Source: JBHJHP01 sp042219825
GTDB lineage: Bacteria; Bacteroidota; Bacteroidia; Bacteroidales; UBA5342
Assembly (NCBI RefSeq): GCF_042219825.1
Contig: NZ_JBHJHQ010000006.1
Span: 186,001 to 250,000, forward strand
Reading direction: 5' to 3'
DNA length: 64,000 nucleotides
Every line of letters starts with the position of its first letter. The first letter of the stretch is position 1. The position numbers were made by a program, and so were the translations under genes. The notes under the pieces were generated by a model. That model did not search any database, was not told the origin of the DNA, and worked only from the letters and a program-made list of their open reading frames with translations. Below, piece by piece: positions 25,595-33,317 of this stretch.

Positions 25595-26497
25595 ATGAAA
25601 AATAGAATACACAATTTGTTTATGCTGTCATGGATGATAGGATTATCCGTGATGCTGGCATCATGTAACGGGGATTCTGACAGAGCTGATGCTTACGGTA
25701 ACTTTGAAGCAGTGGAGACCATTGTTTCTTCAAAAAGTACAGGTGAAATAATGGCCATGTATCACAACGAAGGAGAAACCGTAAAAGCCGGTGATCTCTT
25801 ATTGCAGGTAGATACAACGGACCTTGTGCTTCAGATGAAACAACTTTTGGCCCAGAAAAATTCGGTATTGGCAAACCGTGCGCAGGTAAAAGCAAGCATG
25901 TCGGTTCTGGAAGAGAATATTTCGGGTGCTGAAACAGAAAAGAACAGGGTGGAGAATCTTTATAAGGATGGCGCTGCAACGCAGAAGCAGAAAGATGATG
26001 TGGAAAACAGGATAAACGTGTTGTACAGACAAAGAGGTGTATATAAGGCTAACCTGTTATCTATAGACGAACAGGCTATGGTGTTTGATGCACAAATGAA
26101 GGTGCTCGATAAAAAAATAAGCGATTGTACAGTTACTGCTCCTGTTGACGGAACCATACTGGAACGCTATGTGGAAAAAGGTGAACTGGCTGTGGCCGGT
26201 AAACCACTGTTTAAGCTTGCAGATATCTCTAACATTCACCTTCGTGTGTATGTTTCAGGTCAGCAGTTGGAAGCCGTAAAGCTGGGCAGAAAGGTTAATG
26301 TGAAGATTGATGCCATTGACGGTGCAATGAAAAATTATGAGGGTACAGTCATCTGGGTTTCTTCGGAAGCGGAATTCACCCCAAAAGTTGTTCAGACTAA
26401 AAAAGAAAGGGTTAAACAGGTATATGCTACAAAAGTGCGGGTCAAAAATGATGGCTCCATAAAAATAGGAATGCCCGGAGAAATGTACTTTCAATGA
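25595..26497 (+). CDS. HlyD-family membrane-fusion protein (YbhG-like)
   Basis: 300 residues. The N-terminal membrane anchor doubles as a lipoprotein signal (MLASC). Then come the first half of the lipoyl/barrel-sandwich domain (GEIMAMYHNEGETVKAGDLLLQV), a coiled-coil hairpin (about 75-165), the second half (VTAPVDGTILERYVEKGELAVAGKPLF), and a beta-barrel domain. The protein ends shortly after KIGMPGEMYF, so it lacks a long membrane-proximal domain. It links the inner-membrane ABC permeases with the TolC-like channel. I use ATG 25595 rather than the GTG at 25592. Confidence 0.9.
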   Translation: MKNRIHNLFMLSWMIGLSVMLASCNGDSDRADAYGNFEAVETIVSSKSTGEIMAMYHNEGETVKAGDLLLQVDTTDLVLQMKQLLAQKNSVLANRAQVKASMSVLEENISGAETEKNRVENLYKDGAATQKQKDDVENRINVLYRQRGVYKANLLSIDEQAMVFDAQMKVLDKKISDCTVTAPVDGTILERYVEKGELAVAGKPLFKLADISNIHLRVYVSGQQLEAVKLGRKVNVKIDAIDGAMKNYEGTVIWVSSEAEFTPKVVQTKKERVKQVYATKVRVKNDGSIKIGMPGEMYFQ

Positions 26498-26506
26498 ACA
26501 GTTAAC

Positions 26507-26545
26507 AATGAATAATGAAAAATTATTCACTGTTCATTATTCATT
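26507..26545. repeat. AATGAATAATGAA hairpin repeat in the efflux operon
   Basis: A perfect 13-bp inverted repeat (AATGAATAATGAA / TTCATTATTCATT) with a 13-nt loop, filling the gap between the hlyD-like gene and the first ABC gene. The same word family (AATGAACAAT, TTCATTATT) builds the gap at 28206-28265. These look like dispersed intergenic repeats typical of this phylum; an effect on mRNA processing inside the operon is possible. Confidence 0.7.
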
Positions 26546-26560
26546 TTTCATTGTAAAAAT

Positions 26561-27466
26561 ATGATTGAAGTAAAACATATATCAAAATCGTACGGTGAAA
26601 CAGAGGCACTGAAGGATGTTTCACTGAAGGTGCAGACAGGTGAACTGTTTGGACTGATAGGGCCGGATGGAGCAGGAAAAACAACTTTGATGCGCATTTT
26701 GATGACCTTACTCCTGCCGGATAAGGGAGAAGCTGAAATGATGTTTCACGATGTGGTGCAGGCGCATAAAATAATACGGAATATAGCAGGATATATGCCC
26801 GGACGGTTTTCTTTATACCAGGATTTGACGGTGGAAGAGAATCTTGCATTTTTTGCCACTGTTTTCGGAACTACGATAGAAGAGAATTACGATCTTATCA
26901 AGGATATATATGTTCAGATTGAACCCTTTAAAACACGTCGTGCGGGTAAACTGTCGGGAGGAATGAAGCAAAAGCTGGCCCTGTCGTGTGCATTGATCCA
27001 TAAACCGGAAGTGTTGATTCTGGATGAGCCTACCACAGGTGTGGATGCGGTGTCCCGTAAGGAATTCTGGGATATGTTGAAACGATTGAAAGCATTGGGC
27101 ATTACCATTCTGGTGTCAACACCTTACATGGATGAAGCCGAACAATGTGACAGAATTGCGTTGATTGAAAACGGAACCATACTTGGAACCGATACACCTT
27201 CGGGACTTAAACTGGGTTTTAACGGAAAATTATGGCAGTACAGCACACAAAAACTGTATCAGTCATTAAAGCTGATAAGGGAAATTGAACAGGTTGAATC
27301 GGTGCATACATTTGGACAGTTCCTGCATCTTACCACTGCCAATGATATGACGGAAGAAAGTCTGGAAGAGGTTTTAAAACCTCAGATTCAGGATGCTTTT
27401 ACGGTAAAACAGATGGAGCCCGGAATAGAAGATGTATTCATGCAAAAAATGGCTGAACATGAATAG
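26561..27466 (+). CDS. ABC transporter ATP-binding protein 1 (YbhF N-half-like)
   Basis: 301 residues, one ABC domain. Walker A is GPDGAGKTTLMRIL (near 34), the signature is KLSGGMKQKLALSCALIH, Walker B is VLILDEPTTGVDAVSR, and the switch region is STPYMDEAEQCDR. The extra C-terminal 80 residues are typical of drug/ABC-2 type exporters. Together with the next gene it corresponds to the two halves of E. coli YbhF, here split in two polypeptides. The downstream ABC gene overlaps it by 8 bp, so translation is coupled. Confidence 0.9.
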   Translation: MIEVKHISKSYGETEALKDVSLKVQTGELFGLIGPDGAGKTTLMRILMTLLLPDKGEAEMMFHDVVQAHKIIRNIAGYMPGRFSLYQDLTVEENLAFFATVFGTTIEENYDLIKDIYVQIEPFKTRRAGKLSGGMKQKLALSCALIHKPEVLILDEPTTGVDAVSRKEFWDMLKRLKALGITILVSTPYMDEAEQCDRIALIENGTILGTDTPSGLKLGFNGKLWQYSTQKLYQSLKLIREIEQVESVHTFGQFLHLTTANDMTEESLEEVLKPQIQDAFTVKQMEPGIEDVFMQKMAEHE

Positions 27467-28205
27467 CGATAATGTGATAGAAGTTAAAAACCTGGTAAAG
27501 AAGTTCGGATCATTCGTTGCCAATGATAATCTGACATTCAGCGTAAAACAGGGTGAGGTTTTTGGTTTTCTTGGTGCTAACGGTGCAGGAAAAACGACGG
27601 CTATCCGTATACTGTCGGGTTTGTCGAGGCCAACATCCGGCGACGTGATGGTGGCCGGAGTGGATGTTAGCCGCAGACCTGAGCGGGTGAAGCAGAATAT
27701 TGGTTATATGAGCCAGAAGTTTTCGTTATACGAAGACATGACCATTCATGAGAATATCAGGTTTTATGCCAGTATATACGGAATCAGGGTGAAAGAAAGG
27801 AAACAACGCGAAGAAGAACTGATCAGGCGTCTGAACCTTGAGGAGGTGAAAGACCGAAAAATTGCAGATCTGCCTTTGGGCTGGAAACAGAAACTGGCAT
27901 TTTCTCTGGCCATCTTTCATAAGCCGAAGGTCGTATTTCTGGATGAGCCGACTGGCGGAGTTGATCCGGTAACGAGGCGTCAGTTCTGGGAAATGATATA
28001 CGAATCAGCATCGCGCGGCATAACTGTATTTGTTACCACGCACTATATGGATGAAGCAGAGTATTGCGACCGGCTGTCCATAATGGTAGATGGAAAGATA
28101 GTGGCTCTGGATACACCTCTGAACCTGATGAAGCAGTATAATGCGGCCAATATGGATGAGGTGTTTTTGAAACTGGCCCGATTAAGAAAAAATAACGATG
28201 AGTGA
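27459..28205 (+). CDS. ABC transporter ATP-binding protein 2 (YbhF C-half-like)
   Basis: 248 residues, one ABC domain: Walker A GANGAGKTTAIRIL, the Q-loop region YMSQKFSLYEDMT, a signature that is altered to DLPLGWKQKLAFSLAIFH (LPLGW in place of LSGGM), Walker B VVFLDEPTGGVDPVTR and the His switch TTHYMDEAEYCDR. The altered signature is also common in this branch of YbhF-like proteins, where the two ATP sites are not equivalent. The start is the ATG at 27459, inside the end of the preceding gene (8-bp overlap). Confidence 0.9.
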   Translation: MNSDNVIEVKNLVKKFGSFVANDNLTFSVKQGEVFGFLGANGAGKTTAIRILSGLSRPTSGDVMVAGVDVSRRPERVKQNIGYMSQKFSLYEDMTIHENIRFYASIYGIRVKERKQREEELIRRLNLEEVKDRKIADLPLGWKQKLAFSLAIFHKPKVVFLDEPTGGVDPVTRRQFWEMIYESASRGITVFVTTHYMDEAEYCDRLSIMVDGKIVALDTPLNLMKQYNAANMDEVFLKLARLRKNNDE

Positions 28206-28265
28206 TAATGAACAATGAACAATTAATGATGAAAAATTATTCATCATTCACTTTTCACTATTCAT
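28206..28265. repeat. AATGAACAAT-type hairpin repeat, second copy
   Basis: A run of the words AATGAACAATGAACAATTAA followed by a perfect hairpin AATGATGAA (28225-28233) / TTCATCATT (28240-28248) and TTCACTATTCATT. It has the same composition and form as the element at 26507-26545. Confidence 0.65.
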
Positions 28266-28273
28266 TAAAAATG

Positions 28274-28308
28274 AGTCTTATGTCTTGGTTCTTATGTCTT
28301 AAGTCTTA
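28274..28308. repeat. GTCTTATGTCTT-word repeat, left copy
   Basis: A short run of the words TCTTATGTCTT and TCTTGGTTCTTATG ending just before the first permease ATG. Read on the other strand it matches 30544-30572 at nearly every position over 29 bp, so the two copies form an inverted pair around the two permease genes. Related runs occur at 32256-32286 and 44611-44650. Confidence 0.65.
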
Positions 28309-28313
28309 AATAG

Positions 28314-29420
28314 ATGAAACGTTTTATAGGATTTGTAAAAAAAGAATTTCTGCATATTTTCCGCGATCCCCGGACAATGATCATATTGTTTGGCATTCCC
28401 GTGGTTCAGCTGATACTTTTTGGTTTTGTGCTGACGACCGAAATAAAAGATGCTAAAATAGCCATTCTGGATCAGGCACACGATGATGTGAGCACAGCGA
28501 TCACCAATAAAATTGCGTCCAGTGGTTTTTTTGCCATTGCAGCTGAACCAGAGGATGACAGCGGTTTTGATGAGTTGTTCAGGAAGGGAATTGTGAAAGC
28601 CATTGTGGTATTTGAACCTAACTTTGGTGAAAAAATCGTCCACGATGGTAATGCTCAGATGCAGATCATTTCCGATGCTTCTGAACCCAATACGGCGACG
28701 CTTATAACAAATTATATCACTGCCATTGTCAACGATTATATGTCGTCGGAGCTGATGAAGGGCAAAGCTGTCACAGGCGTCAAGCCGCAGGTAAGAATGT
28801 TGTACAACGAAGAATTGAGTAGTTCCTACATGTTTGTTCCGGGTATTATTGCCGTGATCCTGATGTTGATATCCGCCATGATGACCTCGGTGACCATCGC
28901 ACGTGAGAAGGAGCTCGGTACCATGGAGATTTTGTTGGCATCACCCTTAAAACCATCTCAAATAGTTTTGGGTAAGGTGTTTCCATATCTGATCCTTTCC
29001 ATTTTAAACGCAGGTATGATTCTGCTTCTTGGAAACCTGATATTTGGCGTGCCAATAAGAGGGAGCGTGGTATTTATGATGCTGGAGGTGATCCTGTATA
29101 TTTTGGTCGCCTTAAGTTTGGGTGTGCTGATTTCTACAATTGTTGATAAACAGTTGCTGGCTATGATGTTATCAGCATTTGCACTGATGCTGCCGACCAT
29201 GTTATTATCTGGTTTTATTTTCCCTATTGAAAATATGCCTGTTGTACTACAGTATTTGAGCAGAATATTCCCACCCCGGTGGTTTATTGAGATTATAAGG
29301 GCTGTAATGCTGAAAGATGCCGGATTATTAATCGTCTGGAAACAAACGGCCATTCTGATATTTATGATTGCGGTTATCCTTGGGGTCAGTGTAAAGAAAT
29401 TTAAAACACGGTTAGAGTAA
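28314..29420 (+). CDS. ABC-2 type permease (YbhS-like)
   Basis: 368 residues. One N-terminal membrane helix (about 20-42, after a basic KKEFLHIFRDPRT segment), a large extracytoplasmic domain of about 130 residues, then five membrane helices from about residue 175. The motif REKELGTMEILLASPLKPSQ between helices is typical of ABC-2 drug exporters, where it contacts the ATPase. With the next gene it forms the heterodimeric membrane part of the YbhFSR-type pump. The stop overlaps the next start by 1 bp. Confidence 0.9.
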   Translation: MKRFIGFVKKEFLHIFRDPRTMIILFGIPVVQLILFGFVLTTEIKDAKIAILDQAHDDVSTAITNKIASSGFFAIAAEPEDDSGFDELFRKGIVKAIVVFEPNFGEKIVHDGNAQMQIISDASEPNTATLITNYITAIVNDYMSSELMKGKAVTGVKPQVRMLYNEELSSSYMFVPGIIAVILMLISAMMTSVTIAREKELGTMEILLASPLKPSQIVLGKVFPYLILSILNAGMILLLGNLIFGVPIRGSVVFMMLEVILYILVALSLGVLISTIVDKQLLAMMLSAFALMLPTMLLSGFIFPIENMPVVLQYLSRIFPPRWFIEIIRAVMLKDAGLLIVWKQTAILIFMIAVILGVSVKKFKTRLE

Positions 29421-30535
29421 TGCGTACGGTACTATATATTATTCAGAAAGAGTTTCTGCAGATTCTCAGAAACAAATCCATGTTACCTATCATTTTTATG
29501 TTGCCGGTGGTGCAGATGATGATCCTTGTGTTTGCTGCAACATTCGAAATGAAGGAGATAAAGCTACAGATAATTGACGAGGACAATTCCACCCTGTCAC
29601 GTGAATTGATCTCTGATTTTTCGGGCTCTCCGTTCTTTAAAATCGTGGCGCTTGATCCGGCTGTAAAAGATCAGGAAGCGATGCTGCTGAAGAATCAGGC
29701 GAATGCGGTATTGGTGATACCGAATAATTTTGAGAAGGACTATTACAACTCGATGACCGGAGAAGTGCAACTGCTGGTTGATGCCATAAACGGTACGGCT
29801 GCAGAATTGACCTATGCATACTCTGGAAATATATTACAACGGTATAACACGCAAATTGCTGCAAGAGTTTTGCAGGCTGATGTGCAAAATACATCTCCCA
29901 TAACCATAAAGCCCCGATACTGGTATAACGAGGTACTGGACTATAAATACTATATGGCACCCGGTATTCTTGTTGTTCTGGTGACTATCATCGGGGTGTT
30001 TCTGGCAGCTGTTAATCTTGTGCGGGAACGTGAGATAGGAACCATTGAACAGATCAATGTAACGCCCATAAAAAAATGGCAGTTTCTGGCCGGAAAGCTG
30101 ATCCCATTCTGGCTTATCGGTCTGTTTGATCTGTTGTTAGGATTGTTTGTGGCCTGGTTGGCTTTCCGAATTCCTATTCGTGGTAGTATTCCAGTACTCC
30201 TGCTGTTTACAAGTGCCTATTTGTTACTGATCCTTTCTTTAGGTTTGCTGGTCTCAACCTTAAGCAAAACACAGCAACAGGTTGCCTTACTGGGCTTTTT
30301 CTTTCTGATCGTGTTCATTCTGATGAGCGGACTCTTTACTCCGGCAGAAAGCATGCCACACTGGGCGCAGATTATCAATTATCTTAATCCCTTGTTCTAT
30401 TTTGTAAAGATCATGCGGCATGTGGTGTTAAAAGGTTCGGGAGTGATGGACCTGTGGCAGGATCTGGTAATTCTTACCGGATACGGAACTGTTATGTTAT
30501 CTGTGGCTGTCAGAAGTTTTAGGAAAACGGCTTAA
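29420..30535 (+). CDS. ABC-2 type permease (YbhR-like)
   Basis: 371 residues with the same plan as the preceding permease: an N-terminal basic segment and membrane helix (KEFLQILRNKSMLPIIFMLP), an extracytoplasmic domain, and five further helices. The coupling motif is VREREIGTIEQINVTPIKKW. The two permeases are diverged paralogues that should pair in the membrane. Start and stop of the two genes overlap (taATG at 29418-29422). It is the last gene of the efflux operon; the inverted repeat copy at 30544 and an AT-rich region follow. Confidence 0.9.
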   Translation: MRTVLYIIQKEFLQILRNKSMLPIIFMLPVVQMMILVFAATFEMKEIKLQIIDEDNSTLSRELISDFSGSPFFKIVALDPAVKDQEAMLLKNQANAVLVIPNNFEKDYYNSMTGEVQLLVDAINGTAAELTYAYSGNILQRYNTQIAARVLQADVQNTSPITIKPRYWYNEVLDYKYYMAPGILVVLVTIIGVFLAAVNLVREREIGTIEQINVTPIKKWQFLAGKLIPFWLIGLFDLLLGLFVAWLAFRIPIRGSIPVLLLFTSAYLLLILSLGLLVSTLSKTQQQVALLGFFFLIVFILMSGLFTPAESMPHWAQIINYLNPLFYFVKIMRHVVLKGSGVMDLWQDLVILTGYGTVMLSVAVRSFRKTA

Positions 30536-30543
30536 ATAGACGC

Positions 30544-30572
30544 AAGACATAAGACATAAGAACCAAGACATA
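30544..30572. repeat. AAGACATAAGA-word repeat, right copy (inverted)
   Basis: AAGACATAAGACATAAGA followed by ACCAAGACATA, the reverse complement of 28274-28308 with very few differences, 9 bp after the stop of the second permease gene. Confidence 0.65.
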
Positions 30573-30876
30573 CACAGGATTTTCTGTGGGAACATTACAT
30601 GAGTCTGAGCACCCCTTTTTGTTACTTTTGGGCTGATGGGTAAGTCATTATACTTTGCAAACACAAAACTTCCTTAAGTACTTTCAAAAAAGTCCGGACT
30701 TTTTATGCAAAATGTCCTGAGTTTTTAGATAAAATGTCTGGACTTTTTTGATTCAATTTTTTTGATCTCCTATTTTAAACCTAGTTTCTTTTGTTTATTT
30801 CTTATTTAATTGATACATTTAGAGGTGGTTATGTTGAATGTTGAGATTGATTCTTAAAATAATAAAATAGAATAAA
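30573..30876. other. AT-rich intergenic region upstream of the AbiH module
   Basis: About 300 bp without a gene. It contains an exact -7 box (TACTTTTG, 30623-30630), an 18-bp palindrome around AAAGTCCGGACTTT (30687-30704), and the three tandem 22-bp repeats listed separately. The base composition drops here and stays AT-rich through the two following genes. Confidence 0.5.
30692..30757. repeat. Three tandem 22-bp direct repeats
   Basis: Units at 30692-30713, 30714-30735 and 30736-30757. Each has the form GTCYKGASTTTTT plus a nine-base A/T-rich tail ending in AAT; unit starts are GTCCGGACTTTTT, GTCCTGAGTTTTT and GTCTGGACTTTTT. The period of 22 is about two helical turns, which would put all copies on one face of the DNA, as expected for a regulator binding in tandem 120 bp before the 129-residue gene. 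Confidence 0.75.
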
Positions 30877-31266
30877 ATGTTAAGTGAAATTATAAGTGGT
30901 CTTACTAAAATTTTGGGGCCAATTGCAACTTTATCAAAGGATAGAAGAGAACTAAAAGATAGTGCTTTAAGGGCTATTGCAACAGCATTAAATGAAACAT
31001 ACCTTTATTATCGTGATCTTAGAAATGCAAATGAAAGAAATATGGAAAGAGAATCACAATTATCGAAGTATTGGTCCGCCGCTGCAATTCCTATGAGACA
31101 CTTTGATGAAAATTTGGCTGGAATATGTGATGCTAAATCTGAATATTGGATAAACCCAGAAAGTTATAGTAATGAACAGATTGTATCTTTGGGAATAGAA
31201 TTAGGAAATGTTAGAGATGCCTATAGAAAATTATTGAATCCATTATATAGTTCAGGTAGGTTATAA
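30877..31266 (+). CDS. Unknown 129-residue helical protein upstream of the AbiH-like gene
   Basis: 129 residues, soluble, predicted mostly helical, not recognised. Features: an amphipathic start LSEIISGLTKILGPIATL, a charged KDRRELKDSALRAIATALNE helix, an aromatic TYLYYRDLRNANERN segment, then a SKYWSAAAIPMRHFDENLA stretch and a final YRKLLNPL. No catalytic motif is evident. It is AT-rich like the AbiH gene that follows after 48 bp in the same direction, and unlike the efflux operon before it, so the two genes probably travelled together. A role as a partner, sensor or regulator of the AbiH protein is inference. Confidence 0.65.
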   Translation: MLSEIISGLTKILGPIATLSKDRRELKDSALRAIATALNETYLYYRDLRNANERNMERESQLSKYWSAAAIPMRHFDENLAGICDAKSEYWINPESYSNEQIVSLGIELGNVRDAYRKLLNPLYSSGRL

Positions 31267-31314
31267 TTTCAAGAATGGAGTGAAGTTTTTTAAAAAGACA
31301 GAAAGCAGATTACG

Positions 31315-32178
31315 ATGTCTACAAAATTAAATTTAGTTACCGAATTTGATCATGACTATGAAGCAGTTCTAATAATAGGGAATGGTTTTGATCTAAATTT
31401 TGGTTTAAAAACTGGATATAATGATTTTGTAGCAAGTAATTATTTTAAGTCTTTGGCAGAAAAAGGCAATAGTCTTGTTAATTATCTTGAGCAGCAAAAT
31501 TCATTGTTAAATTGGATTGATATAGAAAATGAATTAAAAAAGTATTCAAGTAAGATAGCTAAAGATGATAAAGGATTCTTTTATGAATTTGTGGAGCTCT
31601 CAATGTCTTTGTCGAAATATTTAAAAACCATTAAATTAGATAGTTTTGATAGAAATAATCATGGATTTAAATTAATTAATAAACTTAAAGATTATACATT
31701 ATTAATCATTGATTTTAATTATACTGATACAGTCATACGTTTGGTAGAAGAAATAATTGATGAAGATTCTAATCAATTGATTGATCTGGTAAAGATTCAT
31801 GGATCTATTGCGGAAGATAACATAATTTTTGGTGTAGAAGATCAGGCTTCAATTAAATCCGAACACGTTTTTCTGAAAAAATCAGTTAATAAAAATTTTA
31901 AAGCAATTGACTTTAATTTACCTATTGAGCAATGCTCTAATTTTTTTGTGTTTGGTCATTCATTGGGTGAAACTGATCATATGTATTTCAGTGACTTTTT
32001 TTATAATGCTACTTCAAATAAATATTATGAAAAGAAGAATATTATTCTTTATTATTATGGTGAAGAGAGTTATTATAGTTTATTCTCTCAAATTGACGTG
32101 CTGACACGAAAAAAAATATCAAAATTGAAGCAACGGAATAATTTTCATATGATAAATACAAAAACAACACTTAAGTAG
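31315..32178 (+). CDS. AbiH-family abortive infection protein
   Basis: 287 residues, soluble. The family motifs are visible in order: LIIGNGFDLNFGLKTGY (19-35), LNWIDIENEL (65-74), a central LLIIDFNYTDT (129-139), IHGS (161-164), IIFGVED (170-176) and FVFGHSLGETDHMYF (211-225). These are the conserved blocks of the AbiH family, named after the lactococcal phage-resistance protein; the mechanism is not known, though the glycine-rich NGFD start suggests a nucleotide-binding Rossmann-like fold. The coding sequence is markedly AT-rich compared with its neighbours, a sign of transfer. It is the second gene of a short unit with the 129-residue protein. Confidence 0.82.
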   Translation: MSTKLNLVTEFDHDYEAVLIIGNGFDLNFGLKTGYNDFVASNYFKSLAEKGNSLVNYLEQQNSLLNWIDIENELKKYSSKIAKDDKGFFYEFVELSMSLSKYLKTIKLDSFDRNNHGFKLINKLKDYTLLIIDFNYTDTVIRLVEEIIDEDSNQLIDLVKIHGSIAEDNIIFGVEDQASIKSEHVFLKKSVNKNFKAIDFNLPIEQCSNFFVFGHSLGETDHMYFSDFFYNATSNKYYEKKNIILYYYGEESYYSLFSQIDVLTRKKISKLKQRNNFHMINTKTTLK

Positions 32179-32255
32179 AATATAAACATAAGATTTTAGT
32201 TGTCATATACTTTGTCCAAAAGTTTATCTATTTAAATAATTAAGGAATTACAAAA

Positions 32256-32286
32256 TCTTGATTCTTGGTTCTTGATTCTTGTGTCT
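32256..32286. repeat. TCTTGATTCTTGG-word repeat
   Basis: Four consecutive words of the type GATTCTTG/GGTTCTTG that end at the stop codon of the LytTR gene. It belongs to the same dispersed class as 28274-28308, 30544-30572 and 44611-44650. Confidence 0.5.
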
Positions 32287-33124
32287 AATTCGTAAACCTC
32301 CGGATCACATTATCAATATATGTTTTTGAAACCGGGATTCGGATGACAGGTTCGGTGTCCAGTTCCAGAAAAACACCTTCTTTTTCACGTTTTATGGTAT
32401 TAATCAGCTTCATGTTGATCAGGTAAGATCGGTGGCACCTGATAAAGATATCCTCAGGAAGTTCTGCTTCAAGTTTCTTTAATGTATTGCGCAGGAGGTA
32501 ACTGGTTGGTTTATTATGTTCGTTGTAATAAACCTTTACATAGTTGTCTGCGGATTCAATGTAAAGTAAATCACTTTGTTTTACCGACAATCTTAATGTT
32601 CCGCGTTCATCCTTAAATGATACCAGATTACCGGTATCCATGCTAAAATTACCGCTTTCAAGCTGTTCCAGTTTATGCTTTTTGTCGTGCCACGAAAAAT
32701 ACAGCCATAAAACAGAATAAGGCAGCAGCAAAACAAGGGCAGTATTCTCAATGGACAGTTTCAGCATATCCATAAAAAACCGTTCATCTTTCAGGATGAG
32801 ACTCTCGAACAATGTATAAAATAGCGCCATACAGAAGACTTCTACTGCTACCCATGCCAGGTAGCTCCACAATTTTATAGAATGCCTTTTTGCATAATGA
32901 TACATGATGATCCGGCTCACCACAACAACCAATACACCTGTGAGTATAATCAGACTGGAATAGGCCAGAAGACCCCATTTGCCAGCATTAAACCAGTATT
33001 CAACACCGAATGGGGCATAGATATTGATGAACACCAACGCGAAAAGTGCTGTAAACAGAATGAGTTTAACAATATTTTGTTTCAGAACTAAATAGCGTGG
33101 TATGGGTTGGTTCAAATCTGCCAT
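32285..33124 (-). CDS. Membrane LytTR-family transcriptional regulator
   Basis: 279 residues. The N-terminal 150 residues hold four membrane helices (starting LILFTALFALVFINIY), and the C-terminal 100 residues are a LytTR DNA-binding domain: LLYIESADNYVKVYYNE, LRNTLKKLEAELP, FIRCHRSYLINM and PVSKTYIDNVIRRF. This is a membrane-bound one-component regulator type common in Bacteroidota. The start at 33124 is preferred over 33172 because a -7 box lies between them and the family begins near NQPIPRYL. It is divergent from the DUF6051-like gene, with three tandem repeats in the shared upstream region that fit LytTR operators. Confidence 0.85.
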   Translation of the reverse strand: MADLNQPIPRYLVLKQNIVKLILFTALFALVFINIYAPFGVEYWFNAGKWGLLAYSSLIILTGVLVVVVSRIIMYHYAKRHSIKLWSYLAWVAVEVFCMALFYTLFESLILKDERFFMDMLKLSIENTALVLLLPYSVLWLYFSWHDKKHKLEQLESGNFSMDTGNLVSFKDERGTLRLSVKQSDLLYIESADNYVKVYYNEHNKPTSYLLRNTLKKLEAELPEDIFIRCHRSYLINMKLINTIKREKEGVFLELDTEPVIRIPVSKTYIDNVIRRFTN

Positions 33125-33141
33125 CTGTGTAAATTGAACTA

Positions 33142-33149
33142 CAAAAATA
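33142..33149 (-). promoter_or_regulatory. Putative -7 box of the LytTR gene
   Basis: Minus-strand TATTTTTG, an exact TAnnTTTG match, 17 bp before the ATG at 33124. No canonical -33 motif is visible at the right distance, which would be in keeping with activator dependence. Confidence 0.5.
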
Positions 33150-33196
33150 GATAATCCTGCCTGATATTCCATTTTTAATATAAATCAGCCTGAAAA

Positions 33197-33256
33197 TTTT
33201 ACCCCAACATAGCGAATTTTACCCCCAAATAGGACTTTTTATCCCAGTATAAGGGT
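33197..33256. repeat. Three tandem 20-bp repeats between the LytTR and DUF6051-like genes
   Basis: Units start at 33197, 33217 and 33237 with TTTTACCCCAA, TTTTACCCCCA and TTTTATCCCAG. The period of 20 bp is close to the 21-bp period of direct-repeat sites bound by LytTR dimers, so this is a likely operator for the divergent regulator. Confidence 0.65.
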
Positions 33257-33317
33257 GTCTGTAACATTTTTTTTCTGATGCCGTAAATCTTCTTTTGATT
33301 TGCACAAAACTCAGGAA

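Noticed and set aside
30692..30757. Possible CRISPR array
   Set aside because: The 22-bp units are contiguous without spacers and only three in number, and no cas gene is nearby.
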